Assembly (NCBI GenBank): GCA_903871775.1
Contig: CAIQIA010000017.1
Coordinates: 1-45,454 of the forward strand
Source: an uncultured cyanobacterium
Lineage (GTDB): Bacteria; Cyanobacteriota; Cyanobacteriia; PCC-6307; Cyanobiaceae
Direction: 5' to 3'
Length of the DNA: 45,454 nt
Below are positions 1-8,317 of the stretch, piece by piece. Position 1 is the first letter of the stretch. Each line of letters begins with the position of its first letter. Position numbers and translations under genes: made by a program. The notes under the pieces are model-generated. The model did no database searches and had not been told where the DNA came from. It was given only the letters and a program-made list of their open reading frames with translations.

Positions 1-231
1 CAAGTCATTCGTCCCGATTCATCGTGGCCATATGAGGCGCATCTGCACCTCCTGAATGACAGCCCGTCATTCCACCCTGTTCACCCTCTGATCAGGGCAT
101 TCGGGCCTCGGGTTTTACACCACGCAAAGGGACGCGGCCTCAACGACTCACCGTTGCTTCTCACTACCGATAGCGACTTTCACATCTACCGCCGCCATGG
201 AAGACAGAAGATTCCACTGATAAGCCCGTGA
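1..231 (+). CDS. Possible 3' end of an unidentified gene (partial)
   Basis: Frame 1 is open from the window edge to a TGA at 229-231 and gives 76 residues with no start codon needed inside the window. The composition is mixed and protein-like rather than low complexity, with a His/Arg-rich end (HIYRRHGRQ). I do not recognise the family. Base composition is lower in GC than the rest of the window and matches the following antitoxin remnant, so it may belong to the same acquired segment. It could equally be a chance open frame. From 232 to about 300 I see nothing else that is clearly coding. Confidence 0.25.
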   Translation, partial: QVIRPDSSWPYEAHLHLLNDSPSFHPVHPLIRAFGPRVLHHAKGRGLNDSPLLLTTDSDFHIYRRHGRQKIPLISP

Positions 232-301
232 TTGGCGAGGCTGCAGCAGCAGATGCGAATCTTGGCGGACAACGTCTGTCGATGAGCGACTCATCAGACA
301 A

Positions 302-562
302 GGGCTAGAGAGATGGGGGCGAAGCGGATACATTTTAGAGCTGGCATACTCCCTGTATAGCCGCTGGGTTGCTGTGCAGACTGAGGTTGGCCTTGGCGTT
401 GGCTCTGCAGTCAGCTTGAGTGCCAAGGATGGCGAGCTTGTCGTGAAGCCGTCGGTTGCTGCTCGCCTCAGCCTTGACGATCTCTTGGCAGAGGTCTCAG
501 AGGAGAACCTCCATTCCTCGATCGATACGGGCTCTGCTGTCGGTGCGGAGATCTTCTGTTGA
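302..562 (+). pseudogene. MazE-like antitoxin remnant (C-terminal part)
   Basis: From about codon 374 onward the translation matches the C-terminal half of AbrB/MazE-family antitoxins: VGLGVGSAVSLSAKDGELVV followed by the toxin-binding tail LSLDDLLAEVSEENLHSSID and GSAVGAEIF. The N-terminal swapped-hairpin DNA-binding part (normally with a WGNS-like motif) is not recognisable. The same frame stays open upstream without an ATG/GTG start in a sensible place; GTG at 374 is the first, too late to make a DNA-binding domain. No MazF toxin gene follows; instead the stop (560-562) is directly overlapped by an HsdR fragment. I infer a truncated, non-functional antitoxin gene left from a toxin-antitoxin or restriction locus. 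Confidence 0.6.
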
Positions 563-1092
563 CTGTCAGTGAGCTGCTGCAGGCGTCGCTGGCGAAGTAC
601 GCGAACCGCTCAATCGAGGCCGCTCAGGTGATCGAGGAGCTGATCGCCATGGCCAGGCAGTTCCGTGATGAGGCAGGCAGGCTGGAGGCCCTAGGCCTGA
701 CCACCGCCGAGATCGCCTTCTACGACGCCCTCGCCAACAACAAGTCGGCCCAGGAGCTGATGGGCGACGAGGTGCTCACAGAGATGGCGAGGGGCCTGGC
801 CCAGAAGCTCCGCCAGAACCTCACCATCGACTGGCAGTACAAGGAGAACGTGCGGGCCCGCCTGCGCACGATGATCAAGGCCCTGCTCAAGCGCTACAAG
901 TACCCGCCCGATCAGGAGGCCGCCGCCGTGGAGCTGGTGCTGCGCCAGACCGAGGTGATCTCGGAGGAGTGGGCTCGGGAAGACCCGGGCAACAAGATCC
1001 AGGCGGCGGTGGCCAATGGTGAGCTGGCAACGGCCCTGGCCGTGCTCCTGCTTGAGCTGCAGGCGCAGGGTTTCATGCCACAGCTGCCGGGT
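559..1092 (+). pseudogene. hsdR: Type I restriction enzyme HsdR, C-terminal fragment
   Basis: About 138 codons match the C-terminal helical region of type I restriction endonuclease subunit R, beginning near AKYANRSIEAAQVIEELI and including GLTTAEIAFYDALANN, MGDEVL, NLTIDWQYKENVRARLR, KALLKRYKYPPD and ending around SEEWA. The nuclease and helicase domains (roughly the first 800 or more residues of a normal HsdR) are absent. The first possible start is TTG at 559, overlapping the stop of the antitoxin remnant. The frame has no stop of its own: it runs through the tRNA terminator and tRNA-Ala and ends only at 1324-1326 inside lexA, so the native end is lost. The stretch after codon ~140 has no clear family match. 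I infer a dead fragment. Confidence 0.75.
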
Positions 1093-1122
1093 GGCCATGC
1101 GCCAACACCTGCGCCAGACACC

Positions 1123-1145
1123 AAAAAACCCAGGCCTGGCCTGGG
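1123..1145 (-). terminator. Rho-independent terminator of the tRNA-Ala gene
   Basis: Read on the minus strand, ten bases past the tRNA 3' end, CCCAGG-CCAGG-CCTGGG forms a 6-bp GC stem and is followed directly by six T residues. This fits an intrinsic terminator for the single tRNA gene transcribed leftward. Confidence 0.75.
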
Positions 1146-1154
1146 CTTTCTCGA

Positions 1155-1227
1155 TGGAGCCAAGGAGACTCGAACTCCTGACCCCCTGCATGCCATGCAG
1201 GTGCTCTACCAGCTGAGCTATGGCCCC
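1155..1227 (-). tRNA. tRNA-Ala (anticodon GGC)
   Basis: The minus strand folds as a 73-nt tRNA without encoded CCA. The acceptor stem GGGGCCA pairs with TGGCTCC and carries the G3-U70 wobble that identifies alanine tRNAs; the discriminator base is A. The anticodon stem CCTGC/GCAGG encloses the loop ATGGCAT, giving anticodon GGC, and the T arm contains GTTCGAGTC. It lies 38 bases downstream of the lexA stop, on the same strand. Its 3' end faces the decayed accessory segment at 1-1100. Confidence 0.96.
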
Positions 1228-1265
1228 ATTGCCGCGTCGGCCGTTGGCGACTGCCGCGACGTTGT

Positions 1266-1901
1266 TCACCATACACGGCCGGCGTCCCGCCAGACCCCCA
1301 CCAGCCGACCTTGGATGGTCACCTGATCAGCCGGCAGTTCGAGGGGTTCGTAGCGCGGGTTGGCCGCCTCGAGCCGCACCCGGTCGCCATCGCGGTGGAA
1401 ATGCTTGAGGGTGGTGCCGCTGCCGGGCACCAGGGCGCTGACGATGGTGCCGGCCCGCAGGCGCTGCGGATCGCTGACGGGCTCCATCAGCACCACGTCG
1501 CCATCGGCGATGTGGGCGTCGATCATGCTGTCGCCGTTCACCGTGAGGGCGAACAGGCCGCGGGTCTGCAGCAGCGGCGTCAGGTCGAGGCTGTCGTGCA
1601 CGTCGTCGAAAGTCTCGACCAGACCGCCGGCCGCCACGGCCCCCAGCACAGGAATCACCGGCCCGGCGACCTGCTCGGCCACCTCACCCAGCAGCTGCAG
1701 CGTGCGCGCCTGCCCCTCCTGCCAGGTGAGCCAGCCCTTCTGCTGCAGATGACGCAGACGGCTCTGGATCGGCGCCGGCGAACGCAGACCCATCGCCTCC
1801 ATCATCTGGCGGATCGAAGGGCTGTGGCGATGGTCCCGGATGAACGCCACGAGCCAGTCGTAGAGCTCCTGCTGGGCGGCGGTGAGGGCCTCGGTGGGCA
1901 T
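1266..1901 (-). CDS. lexA: LexA-type transcriptional repressor / S24 self-cleaving protein
   Basis: Encodes 211 residues from the ATG at 1901. The N-terminal winged helix (residues ~1-70) contains HSPSIRQMMEAMGLRSPAPI, typical of cyanobacterial LexA. The C-terminal S24 peptidase domain has the cleavage-site context AVAAGG, catalytic Ser in NGDSM and catalytic Lys in TTLKHFHRDG, so self-cleavage appears intact. LexA represses DNA-damage genes in many bacteria, though in some cyanobacteria its regulon concerns carbon or redox metabolism. An in-frame ATG at 1919 would add six residues; 1901 fits the family better. A weak SOS-box-like dyad lies just upstream. Confidence 0.93.
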   Translation of the reverse strand: MPTEALTAAQQELYDWLVAFIRDHRHSPSIRQMMEAMGLRSPAPIQSRLRHLQQKGWLTWQEGQARTLQLLGEVAEQVAGPVIPVLGAVAAGGLVETFDDVHDSLDLTPLLQTRGLFALTVNGDSMIDAHIADGDVVLMEPVSDPQRLRAGTIVSALVPGSGTTLKHFHRDGDRVRLEAANPRYEPLELPADQVTIQGRLVGVWRDAGRVW

Positions 1902-1925
1902 GGACGGACACAGCGGCATGGGACT

Positions 1926-1939
1926 GATACATTTGTGCC
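1926..1939 (-). promoter_or_regulatory. Weak LexA-box-like site upstream of lexA
   Basis: Minus-strand GGCACAAATGTATC lies 25 bases before the lexA start. It matches the picocyanobacterial LexA box pattern RGTACNNNDGTWCB except for one mismatch in each half. This would fit autoregulation, but with two mismatches it is only a candidate. Confidence 0.3.
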
Positions 1940-2014
1940 ATCCCAAGGCCGATCTGTCCAGTCCCCGGCGCTGACCTGCACCCCTCGTAATCTGATCCGA
2001 GCCATCCACGGGCC

Positions 2015-2233
2015 ATGACCTTCCACGGCACCCTGGCGGAACTCCAGGACCTGCTCCGCACCCTCGAGGTGCCCTGTCACTGGGAGCACATGGGCCCCTT
2101 CGAGATGGCGGTCATCGACGATGGCGTCAGCAACCTGCGCCTCAACTGGTGGCCGGCCACGGGCGACCTGCAGCTGACCGGTGAACCGGCCCAGCGCGAG
2201 CCGTTGCTGGCCCGCCTGCAGGCCGCGCTTTAG
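2015..2233 (+). CDS. Small conserved cyanobacterial-type protein of unknown function
   Basis: A 72-residue protein starting with ATG, divergent from lexA. It has a compact alpha/beta look, with an amphipathic N-terminal helix (LAELQDLLRTL) followed by beta-like segments (FEMAVIDDG, NLRLNWWPATGDLQLTG) and a short C-terminal helix. There are no cysteines apart from one near residue 20, no signal peptide and no membrane segment. Its stop overlaps the argF stop region tail to tail by four bases (2230-2233). I do not know a function. Its size, normal codon use and neat packing argue that it is a real gene. Confidence 0.7.
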   Translation: MTFHGTLAELQDLLRTLEVPCHWEHMGPFEMAVIDDGVSNLRLNWWPATGDLQLTGEPAQREPLLARLQAAL

Positions 2234-3180
2234 TCGACGACGTTCAGCACCGCCGCCAGCAGCGCCTGCTGCACGTGCAGGCGGTTCTCGGCCTGGTCGA
2301 ACACCCGGCTGGCCGATCCCTCGATGGCGCCGGCGCTGATCTCTTCCCCCCGATGGGCGGGCAGGCAGTGCAGCACGATCGCCCGCGGATCGGCCTCGGC
2401 CAGCAGCTCTTCGTTGAGACACCAGCCTTCAAAGGCCTGCAGCCGCTGCTGCTGCTCGTCCTCCTGCCCCATCGACGCCCAGACGTCGGTGTAGACGGCC
2501 TGGGCACCGCGCACCGCCGCCACCGGCTCGTGCACCACCTCAAGCCGGCAGCGGCCAGCGGCCAGGGTCTGCGCCCGCGCGAGCACCGTCGCATCCGGGG
2601 CAAACCCCTCAGGACAGCCGATGCGCACGTGCACCCCCAGCAGGGCGCCGGCCAGCAGCAGCGAATGGGCCACATTGTTGCCATCCCCCACGTAGGCCAT
2701 CGTCAGCCCCGCCAGGTCATCGGGATCGGTGCCGAAGGCGTCCTGGAGGGTCAGGTAATCGGCCAGGGCCTGGCAGGGATGTTCGAGGTCGGTGAGGGCA
2801 TTGATCACCGGCACCGTGGCCCAGTGGGCGTAATCGGCCAGTTCGTCGTGGCCGAAGGTGCGGATCGCCAGTGCATCGACATAACGGCTGAGCACCCGGG
2901 CCGTGTCGGCCACCGGTTCGCCGCGGCCCACCTGGGTCACCTGCGGATTGAGGTCGATGGTCTGCCCCCCGAGGCGGGCCATCGCCACCGTGAAGCTCAC
3001 CCGGGTGCGGGTCGAGGCCTTGCGGAAGATCAGCCCCAGCACCCGGCCGGGGGCCTGGGGGCGCAGTTCGCCTCGCTTGATGCCTGCGGCCAGCCGCAGC
3101 AGCGAGCGGGTGCGGGCCGCGTCGAGGTCGGCTGACGAGAGGTAATCGCACCCCGCGAGGGCCTTGAGGTCCTGAGCCAT
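2230..3180 (-). CDS. argF: Ornithine carbamoyltransferase
   Basis: Encodes 316 residues, the usual length. The enzyme condenses carbamoyl phosphate and ornithine to citrulline in arginine synthesis, in the cytosol. Diagnostic motifs are the carbamoyl-phosphate loop ASTRTRVSF (residue ~58), HPCQALADYLT (~133) and HCLPAHRGEEI (~272), the last carrying the catalytic Cys. Start ATG at 3180. It sits between ftsH (same strand, 56 bases upstream) and the small gene at 2015 that it meets tail to tail. Confidence 0.96.
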   Translation of the reverse strand: MAQDLKALAGCDYLSSADLDAARTRSLLRLAAGIKRGELRPQAPGRVLGLIFRKASTRTRVSFTVAMARLGGQTIDLNPQVTQVGRGEPVADTARVLSRYVDALAIRTFGHDELADYAHWATVPVINALTDLEHPCQALADYLTLQDAFGTDPDDLAGLTMAYVGDGNNVAHSLLLAGALLGVHVRIGCPEGFAPDATVLARAQTLAAGRCRLEVVHEPVAAVRGAQAVYTDVWASMGQEDEQQQRLQAFEGWCLNEELLAEADPRAIVLHCLPAHRGEEISAGAIEGSASRVFDQAENRLHVQQALLAAVLNVVD

Positions 3181-3186
3181 CGTCGG

Positions 3187-3224
3187 CGGCGGCCAAAGGT
3201 CACTTATCCGGCCTCGGGCCGCCG
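3187..3224. repeat. Inverted repeat between ftsH and argF
   Basis: Arms CGGCGGCC (3187-3194) and GGCCGCCG (3217-3224) are perfect 8-bp complements around a 22-base loop in the 56-base gap between the ftsH stop and argF start. There is no T run on either strand, so it is not a classical terminator; it could be a leader hairpin of argF or a weak 3' end for ftsH. Confidence 0.35.
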
Positions 3225-3236
3225 TTCGTCAAGGGG

Positions 3237-5114
3237 TCAGGCGGCCACGGCCTCGGGGCTGATGCTGCGGCTGAGCAGATCCCGCAGTTCGTCCCCTTCG
3301 ATCACCTCCTTGTCGAGGATCTTCTCGGCGATCTCCTCCAGCAACGGCCGGTTGGCCTCAAGGATCGCCAGGGCCGTGTCGTGACCACGGTCAACGAGGG
3401 CCCGCACCTCCCGGTCGATGGCCTGGGCCGTGGCATCGCTCACCACCCGGCGGGGATTGTTGCCGCCACCAAGGAAACGGCCACCACCCTGCTTGTCGTA
3501 GGCCAGGGGGCCGAGGGTGTCGCTCATGCCGTAGGTGCCCACCATCTGTTCGGCGATGTCGGTGGCGCGCTGCAGATCGTTGGCGGCACCGGTGGTGACG
3601 CGGCCGAACACCACCTCCTCAGCCGAACGGCCCCCCAGCAGGGTGGCGATCTGCCCCTGCAGATCTTCGCGGGAATTGAGGAACCGGTCTTCGGTGGGCA
3701 GCTGCAGCGTGTAACCCAGGGCGCTCATGCCCCGGGGCACGATCGAGATCTTGGTCACCTTGCTGCCGCCGGGCATCAGATGGCCCACGATGGCGTGGCC
3801 CACCTCGTGGTAGGCGACCACCTTCTTCTCATCGGGCTGCAGCACGCGGCTCTTCTTCTCGAGGCCGGCCACCACCCGTTCGATCGCTTCGTTGAGATCT
3901 CCCTGTTCGACGCTGGTGCGGTTGGCGCGGGCCGCCAGCAACGCCGCCTCGTTGACGAGGTTGGCCAGGTCGGCACCGGCAAAGCCGGCGGTGGCGGCGG
4001 CGATGCGGTCGAGGTCGATGGCGGGGGCCAGCTTCACCTTGGCGGCGTAGATGCCGAGGATCGTACGGCGACCCGACAGGTCGGGCCGGTCGACCAGCAC
4101 CTGCCGGTCGAAACGACCGGGGCGCAGCAGCGCCGCATCCAGCACCTCGGGCTGGTTGGTGGCCGCCAGCACGATCACCGGCTTGTCCTTGGCCGAGAAC
4201 CCGTCCATTTCGGTGAGCAGCTGGTTGAGCGTCTGTTCGCGCTCGTCATTGCCGCCCACCACGCCCATCGAGCCGCTGCGGCTCTTGCCGATGGCATCGA
4301 GTTCATCGATGAAGATGATGCACGGCGCCTTCTTCTTGGCCTGCTCGAAGAGATCGCGCACGCGGGCTGCGCCCGCCCCCACAAACAGCTCGACGAACTC
4401 TGAACCCGAGATGATGAAGAACGGCACATCGGCCTCACCGGCGACGGCCTTCGACAGCAGCGTCTTGCCCGTGCCCGGAGGCCCCACCAGCAGCACCCCC
4501 TTGGGGATGCGGGCGCCGATGGCGGCATAACGCTCGGGCTTCTTGAGAAAATCGACGATCTCGGTCAGTTCGGCCTTGGCCTCGTCGACCCCGGCCACAT
4601 CGGCGAAGGTGACCCGCGACTGCTCATCGGGCACGTAGACCTTGGCCTTGCTCTTGGTGAAGCTCAGGGCCCCCTGGGCGCCGCCGGCCCCGCCCATCGC
4701 CCGGCGGGCGAAGAACTGCAGCACCAGGATGAAGATCAGCGGCGGCACCACCCAGCTCAGCACCGTGCTGAGGATTCCCGGGCGCTTCGGCGGCGCCGCG
4801 GCGAATTCAACGCCATGCTGCTCGAGCCGCTGGGGCAGCTCCATATCGAAGATCGGCGTGGTCGCCAGCACCGCCGGCTGGTCGTCGCCGGGGTCCTTGA
4901 GTTCGTAGCGGATCTGCTCCTGGGTGATGTAGGCCCGCTTGACGGCCCCCTCATCCACCTGGTTGATGAACAGCGAATAGGGCACCCGCGGCACCTGCAG
5001 CTGCGGGCTGGGCAAAAAGCTGCTCAGCAGAAACAGCACCCCGACACCGATCAGCACCAGGTTGATGATGCGAAGCCGTGGGTTCGGCGGAGAGTCGTCC
5101 TGGCGGAGGGCCAT
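3237..5114 (-). CDS. ftsH: ATP-dependent zinc metalloprotease FtsH
   Basis: Encodes 625 residues from the ATG at 5114 (MALRQDD); an upstream in-frame start at 5138 adds eight residues not expected in the family. An N-terminal membrane helix (~18-36), a lumenal/periplasmic domain and a second helix (~115-135) are followed by the AAA+ module with Walker A GPPGTGKT, Walker [12 protein letters not shown] and the second region of homology, then the zinc-binding HEVGH protease motif. FtsH degrades membrane and misfolded proteins; in cyanobacteria some paralogues act in photosystem II repair. Which of the usual four paralogues this is cannot be settled here. Confidence 0.96.
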   Translation of the reverse strand: MALRQDDSPPNPRLRIINLVLIGVGVLFLLSSFLPSPQLQVPRVPYSLFINQVDEGAVKRAYITQEQIRYELKDPGDDQPAVLATTPIFDMELPQRLEQHGVEFAAAPPKRPGILSTVLSWVVPPLIFILVLQFFARRAMGGAGGAQGALSFTKSKAKVYVPDEQSRVTFADVAGVDEAKAELTEIVDFLKKPERYAAIGARIPKGVLLVGPPGTGKTLLSKAVAGEADVPFFIISGSEFVELFVGAGAARVRDLFEQAKKKAPCIIFIDELDAIGKSRSGSMGVVGGNDEREQTLNQLLTEMDGFSAKDKPVIVLAATNQPEVLDAALLRPGRFDRQVLVDRPDLSGRRTILGIYAAKVKLAPAIDLDRIAAATAGFAGADLANLVNEAALLAARANRTSVEQGDLNEAIERVVAGLEKKSRVLQPDEKKVVAYHEVGHAIVGHLMPGGSKVTKISIVPRGMSALGYTLQLPTEDRFLNSREDLQGQIATLLGGRSAEEVVFGRVTTGAANDLQRATDIAEQMVGTYGMSDTLGPLAYDKQGGGRFLGGGNNPRRVVSDATAQAIDREVRALVDRGHDTALAILEANRPLLEEIAEKILDKEVIEGDELRDLLSRSISPEAVAA

Positions 5115-5182
5115 GGCAGCGGGGCGCAGTCGTCCCAAGCTAGGGGCAGCGTTCCTGTCGCCCGGAGGCCGCCGGGGTGTTG

Positions 5183-5887
5183 ATGACCCGCCATCGCTTC
5201 TACGACGGCCTGCACGCCCTCTGCCTGCTGTTGGTCGCCGGCTTCGCCGCCCCCCAGCGCTGGCTGGCGCTGGTGCTGGTGGGGTACCTGCTGCTGGGCC
5301 TGCTGCTGCTGCTGGGCCTGGGCCGCCCGCTGCACAGCGATCCCTGGGGCTGGCGTGACCGCCTGTTTCCCCTGCTCGGCCTCACGACCCTGACCCTGCA
5401 GACCGTCTGGCTGCTGATGCCGATCGGCGCCCGCGCCGGCTCCCTGCCCCTGCTGGGCCTCTGGACCCTCTTTGTGGCCACCGCCTGCCTGCGATTGGTG
5501 CGGCTGCTGAGCCTCGAACGGCGGGTGACGCTGCCGATGATCCGCGGCGCCGCCGCCGGTTACCTGCTGCTGGGCCTCACCGGGGCCCTGCTCATGAATC
5601 TGCTGGAGTGGGAGCGGCCCGGCAGCTTCGCCCTGCTGGCCAACGGGCAGGTGCTGCCGCGGCCCCTGCCCCTCGACGGCAATGCCTGGGCCGGCGATCT
5701 GGGCCGCATCGGCTACTTCGCCTTTGTCTGCCTCACCACGGTCGGCTTCGGCGACATCACCCCCCTGACCCCACCGGCCCGCATGCTCAGCGTCGGCCTG
5801 GCGATGGTCGGGCCCCTGTATCTGGCGGTGGTGATGGGGGTGCTGATCGGTCGCTTCAGCGCCGGCCCCGGCGAGGGCCTGGGCTGA
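5183..5887 (+). CDS. Potassium-channel-like membrane protein
   Basis: Encodes 234 residues from ATG 5183; an in-frame GTG two codons earlier is less likely. Several hydrophobic helices are visible (about residues 10-50, 60-85, 90-108, 125-145), then a pore region with the selectivity-filter sequence TTVGFGD followed by a last helix (MLSVGLAMVGPLYLAVVMGVLIG). This matches the Ion_trans_2 two-helix pore preceded by a voltage-sensor-like bundle, although I see no clear S4 pattern of regularly spaced arginines. Likely a tetrameric K+ channel of the inner membrane. Its stop overlaps the start of the SRAP gene in a TGATG junction, so the two are probably cotranscribed. Confidence 0.85.
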   Translation: MTRHRFYDGLHALCLLLVAGFAAPQRWLALVLVGYLLLGLLLLLGLGRPLHSDPWGWRDRLFPLLGLTTLTLQTVWLLMPIGARAGSLPLLGLWTLFVATACLRLVRLLSLERRVTLPMIRGAAAGYLLLGLTGALLMNLLEWERPGSFALLANGQVLPRPLPLDGNAWAGDLGRIGYFAFVCLTTVGFGDITPLTPPARMLSVGLAMVGPLYLAVVMGVLIGRFSAGPGEGLG

Positions 5888-6579
5888 TGTGCGGCCGCTT
5901 CAGCCTCACCAGCGACCTCGACCGGCTGCTGCCGCGGCTCGGCCGGCGGCTGCCCCCCGCACTGGAGCGCTACCACCGACCCCGGCCGCAGGTGTATCCC
6001 GGCGAACCGGTGCTGGTGCACCGGCTCGAGCACGGCCAGCGCAGCACGGCGCTGATGCTGTGGGGGCTGTTGCCGGCCTGGCGCCGCGATCCCAGCGGCT
6101 GGCGGCGGCCCATCAATGCCCGCGCCGAAACCGTGGCCGAACGGGCCTCGTTCCGTGGGCCCTGGCGCCACCGCCGCGCCCTGCTGCCCGCCGATGGCTT
6201 CTACGAATGGAGCGACCACGGCCAGAGCGACGGCCGCCGACGGCCCTGGCTGATCCGCCGCCGCGACGGGGCCCCCTTCTGGCTGGGCGGCCTGTGGGAG
6301 CGCTGGCTCGGGGCCGACGGCAGCGAACTCGAGACCACGGTGGTGCTCACCAGCGCCGCCAACGGGCTGATGGCCCCCCTGCACGACCGGCAGCCGGTGG
6401 TCATCCCCGACGGCCTCGAGGAGGCCTGGCTCAGCCCCACCGACGGCGCCGCCCTGCGGGCCCTCGAACCGCTGCTGCACCCGTGGGATCCCGCCGGCTG
6501 GGAGGCCGTGCCCGTCAGGAGCGATGGCCCCACACCTCCAGATGCCGATCCCCCAGCGGCCGCACCTGCAGCCCGGTGA
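5887..6579 (+). CDS. SRAP domain protein (HMCES/YedK family)
   Basis: Encodes 230 residues and starts MCGRFSL, so Cys2 becomes the N-terminal catalytic Cys after Met removal. Family motifs follow: INARAET (the conserved Asn), LLPADGFYEW (the conserved Glu) and APLHDRQPVVI (the conserved His). SRAP proteins crosslink to abasic sites in single-stranded DNA and protect them during replication. Start is the ATG of the TGATG overlap with the channel gene. The last ~20 residues (rich in Pro and Ala) read through the 3' end of the convergent RibD fusion gene, with 65 bases of overlap, and look like a non-conserved tail. Confidence 0.92.
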   Translation: MCGRFSLTSDLDRLLPRLGRRLPPALERYHRPRPQVYPGEPVLVHRLEHGQRSTALMLWGLLPAWRRDPSGWRRPINARAETVAERASFRGPWRHRRALLPADGFYEWSDHGQSDGRRRPWLIRRRDGAPFWLGGLWERWLGADGSELETTVVLTSAANGLMAPLHDRQPVVIPDGLEEAWLSPTDGAALRALEPLLHPWDPAGWEAVPVRSDGPTPPDADPPAAAPAAR

Positions 6580-8317
6580 GCCCCGCCTGCAGCAGCTGCG
6601 CCTCCACTTCGGCCGGGGTGAAGGCCGCCGCCAGGGACGCGGCGAAGTCATGGCGCAGCACCGGCGGAGCAGTGGCGGCATGGACGGCCACCAGGGCCTG
6701 GCGCCGGGCCTCATCGTCGGGCCGGCGCAGGTCCCGCAGCAGCACCAGCGCCCCCGGTGCGGCCAGATCGACCAGGGTCCGCCAGAACACGGCGGGATCA
6801 TGCAGATGGTGCAGCAGGCTGTTGCTCACCACCGCATCCCAGGGGCCCTCGGCCCGCAGGGCCCGCGTCGCCTCCGGGTCGAGGGGGAGGCACCCCTGCC
6901 GGTAGGCCAGGCCGGTCAGGGGCGGATCAGCCCGCCGGCGGCGGTCCTCGGCGATGGCGAGCATCGCGGCGGCGCCGTCAAGGCCGAGCAGGCGCGCCGC
7001 CGGCAAGCGCTGGGCCAGCCGCTGGCAGATGTTGCCCGGTCCGCAGCCCAGATCCAGCACCGCCCGGCCGCGGCCGTCGCCCCAGCCAGGGCCCGCCAGG
7101 GCCACGAAGCGGTCCACCAGGGCACCATCCTCGACGGAGAAATCGGCGGCGGCATAGGCGATGGCCTGGTCGTCGCCGTCCATCAGTTCCGGCTCGGGCC
7201 GCCGTGCCGGCGGGCTGGGGAGGGCCAGGCGCCAGAGCCGGTCATGCCCCAGGGCCGTGACCCCCAGATCCGTGGGCCGCGGGGCCGCATCCAGATCCTG
7301 CAGCCCCAGGTCCCCCAGCCCCGTGCGGGCCGGGTCACCCCCCAGCAGCAGCGGCGCCTGCACCAGGGCCAGCTGCTGCACGCAACCCTGCCGCAGGGCC
7401 GCCGCCGCCAGCCCCGGCCCGCACTCCCACAGCACCCGGTTGCAGCCCCGGGCCGCCAGGGCCTGCAGCAGCGCCAGGGGACTCGCCACCGCCAGCGGCA
7501 ACCGTTCGACCCCCAGGCCATCGAGCCAGGCCAGCCCCTCGGCCCCGGGACCATGGGCCACCAGGGTGGGGGCGACGCCGGTGTCCCAGAGCTGCGCCCG
7601 GCGGGGCAGATCGAGGCGGCGGCTCAGCACCACCCGCAGGGGCTCGGGGGTCCGCCGACCGCGGCTGGTGAGCAGCGGATCATCGGCCCGCAGGGTGCCG
7701 CCGCCGATGATCACGGCATCACAGCGGCTCCGCAGCCGGTGCACCCAGTCGCGGGCCGGGGCACCGCTGATCCACTGGCTGGCGCCGTTGGGGAGGGCCG
7801 TGCGGCCGTCGGCGCTGGCGGCCCACTTGAGCCAGCCCTCCGGACGCCCCTGCTGCACCCGATGGACGAAGGCGCTGTTGAGGCGCAGGGCCTCCTGGCG
7901 CCGCACCCCCTCCACCACCGTCAACCCCGCCGCCCGCAGGCGCTCGAGGCCGCGGCCGGCGACCCGGGGGTCGGGGTCGGCCATCGCCACCACCACCCGC
8001 GCCGGCGCCGCCGCCAGCACCGCCTCGGTGCAGGGGGGGGTGCGGCCGTGGTGGCAGCAGGGTTCCAGCGTCACGACCAGCGTGCCGCCCCGGGCGCGGT
8101 CGCCGGCCCGGGCCAGGGCCAGGGCTTCGGCATGGGGCTCCCCCGCCCGCCGATGGAACCCCTCGGCCACGAGCTGCCCCTCGGCATCCAGCACCACGGC
8201 CCCCACCAGCGGGTTGGGGCTGGTGCCACCGTCGGCCAGGGCCGCCAGGCGCAGGGCCCGGTCCATCCAGGCCGCGTCCGACGGCAGCACGTCAGAGGGG
8301 ACTGTCGGGAAGGTCAC
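6515..8317 (-). CDS. ribD: RibD (deaminase/reductase) fused to a SAM methyltransferase
   Basis: One 600-residue frame. Residues ~18-150 are the riboflavin deaminase with the zinc motif PHAE and PCCHHGRTPPC; ~160-368 are the 5-amino-6-ribosylamino-uracil reductase (KWAASADGRTA, ISG, IIGGGTLRADDP, ECGPGLA). A normal RibD ends near residue 368. Here translation continues without a stop into a class I methyltransferase (from Met379, at 7183) with VLDLGCGPGN and SNSLLHHLHDP. Start is GTG 8317, preceded at five bases by AGGA; Met18 is an alternative. RibD catalyses the second and third steps of riboflavin synthesis; the methyltransferase substrate is unknown. The start overlaps the DUF3122 gene by 26 bases. 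The fusion could also be two genes joined by an indel; see findings. Confidence 0.9.
   Translation of the reverse strand: MTFPTVPSDVLPSDAAWMDRALRLAALADGGTSPNPLVGAVVLDAEGQLVAEGFHRRAGEPHAEALALARAGDRARGGTLVVTLEPCCHHGRTPPCTEAVLAAAPARVVVAMADPDPRVAGRGLERLRAAGLTVVEGVRRQEALRLNSAFVHRVQQGRPEGWLKWAASADGRTALPNGASQWISGAPARDWVHRLRSRCDAVIIGGGTLRADDPLLTSRGRRTPEPLRVVLSRRLDLPRRAQLWDTGVAPTLVAHGPGAEGLAWLDGLGVERLPLAVASPLALLQALAARGCNRVLWECGPGLAAAALRQGCVQQLALVQAPLLLGGDPARTGLGDLGLQDLDAAPRPTDLGVTALGHDRLWRLALPSPPARRPEPELMDGDDQAIAYAAADFSVEDGALVDRFVALAGPGWGDGRGRAVLDLGCGPGNICQRLAQRLPAARLLGLDGAAAMLAIAEDRRRRADPPLTGLAYRQGCLPLDPEATRALRAEGPWDAVVSNSLLHHLHDPAVFWRTLVDLAAPGALVLLRDLRRPDDEARRQALVAVHAATAPPVLRHDFAASLAAAFTPAEVEAQLLQAGLTGLQVRPLGDRHLEVWGHRS

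Noticed and set aside
148-426. 92-codon minus-strand open frame near the left edge
   Set aside because: Antisense to the antitoxin remnant, with no recognisable motif.
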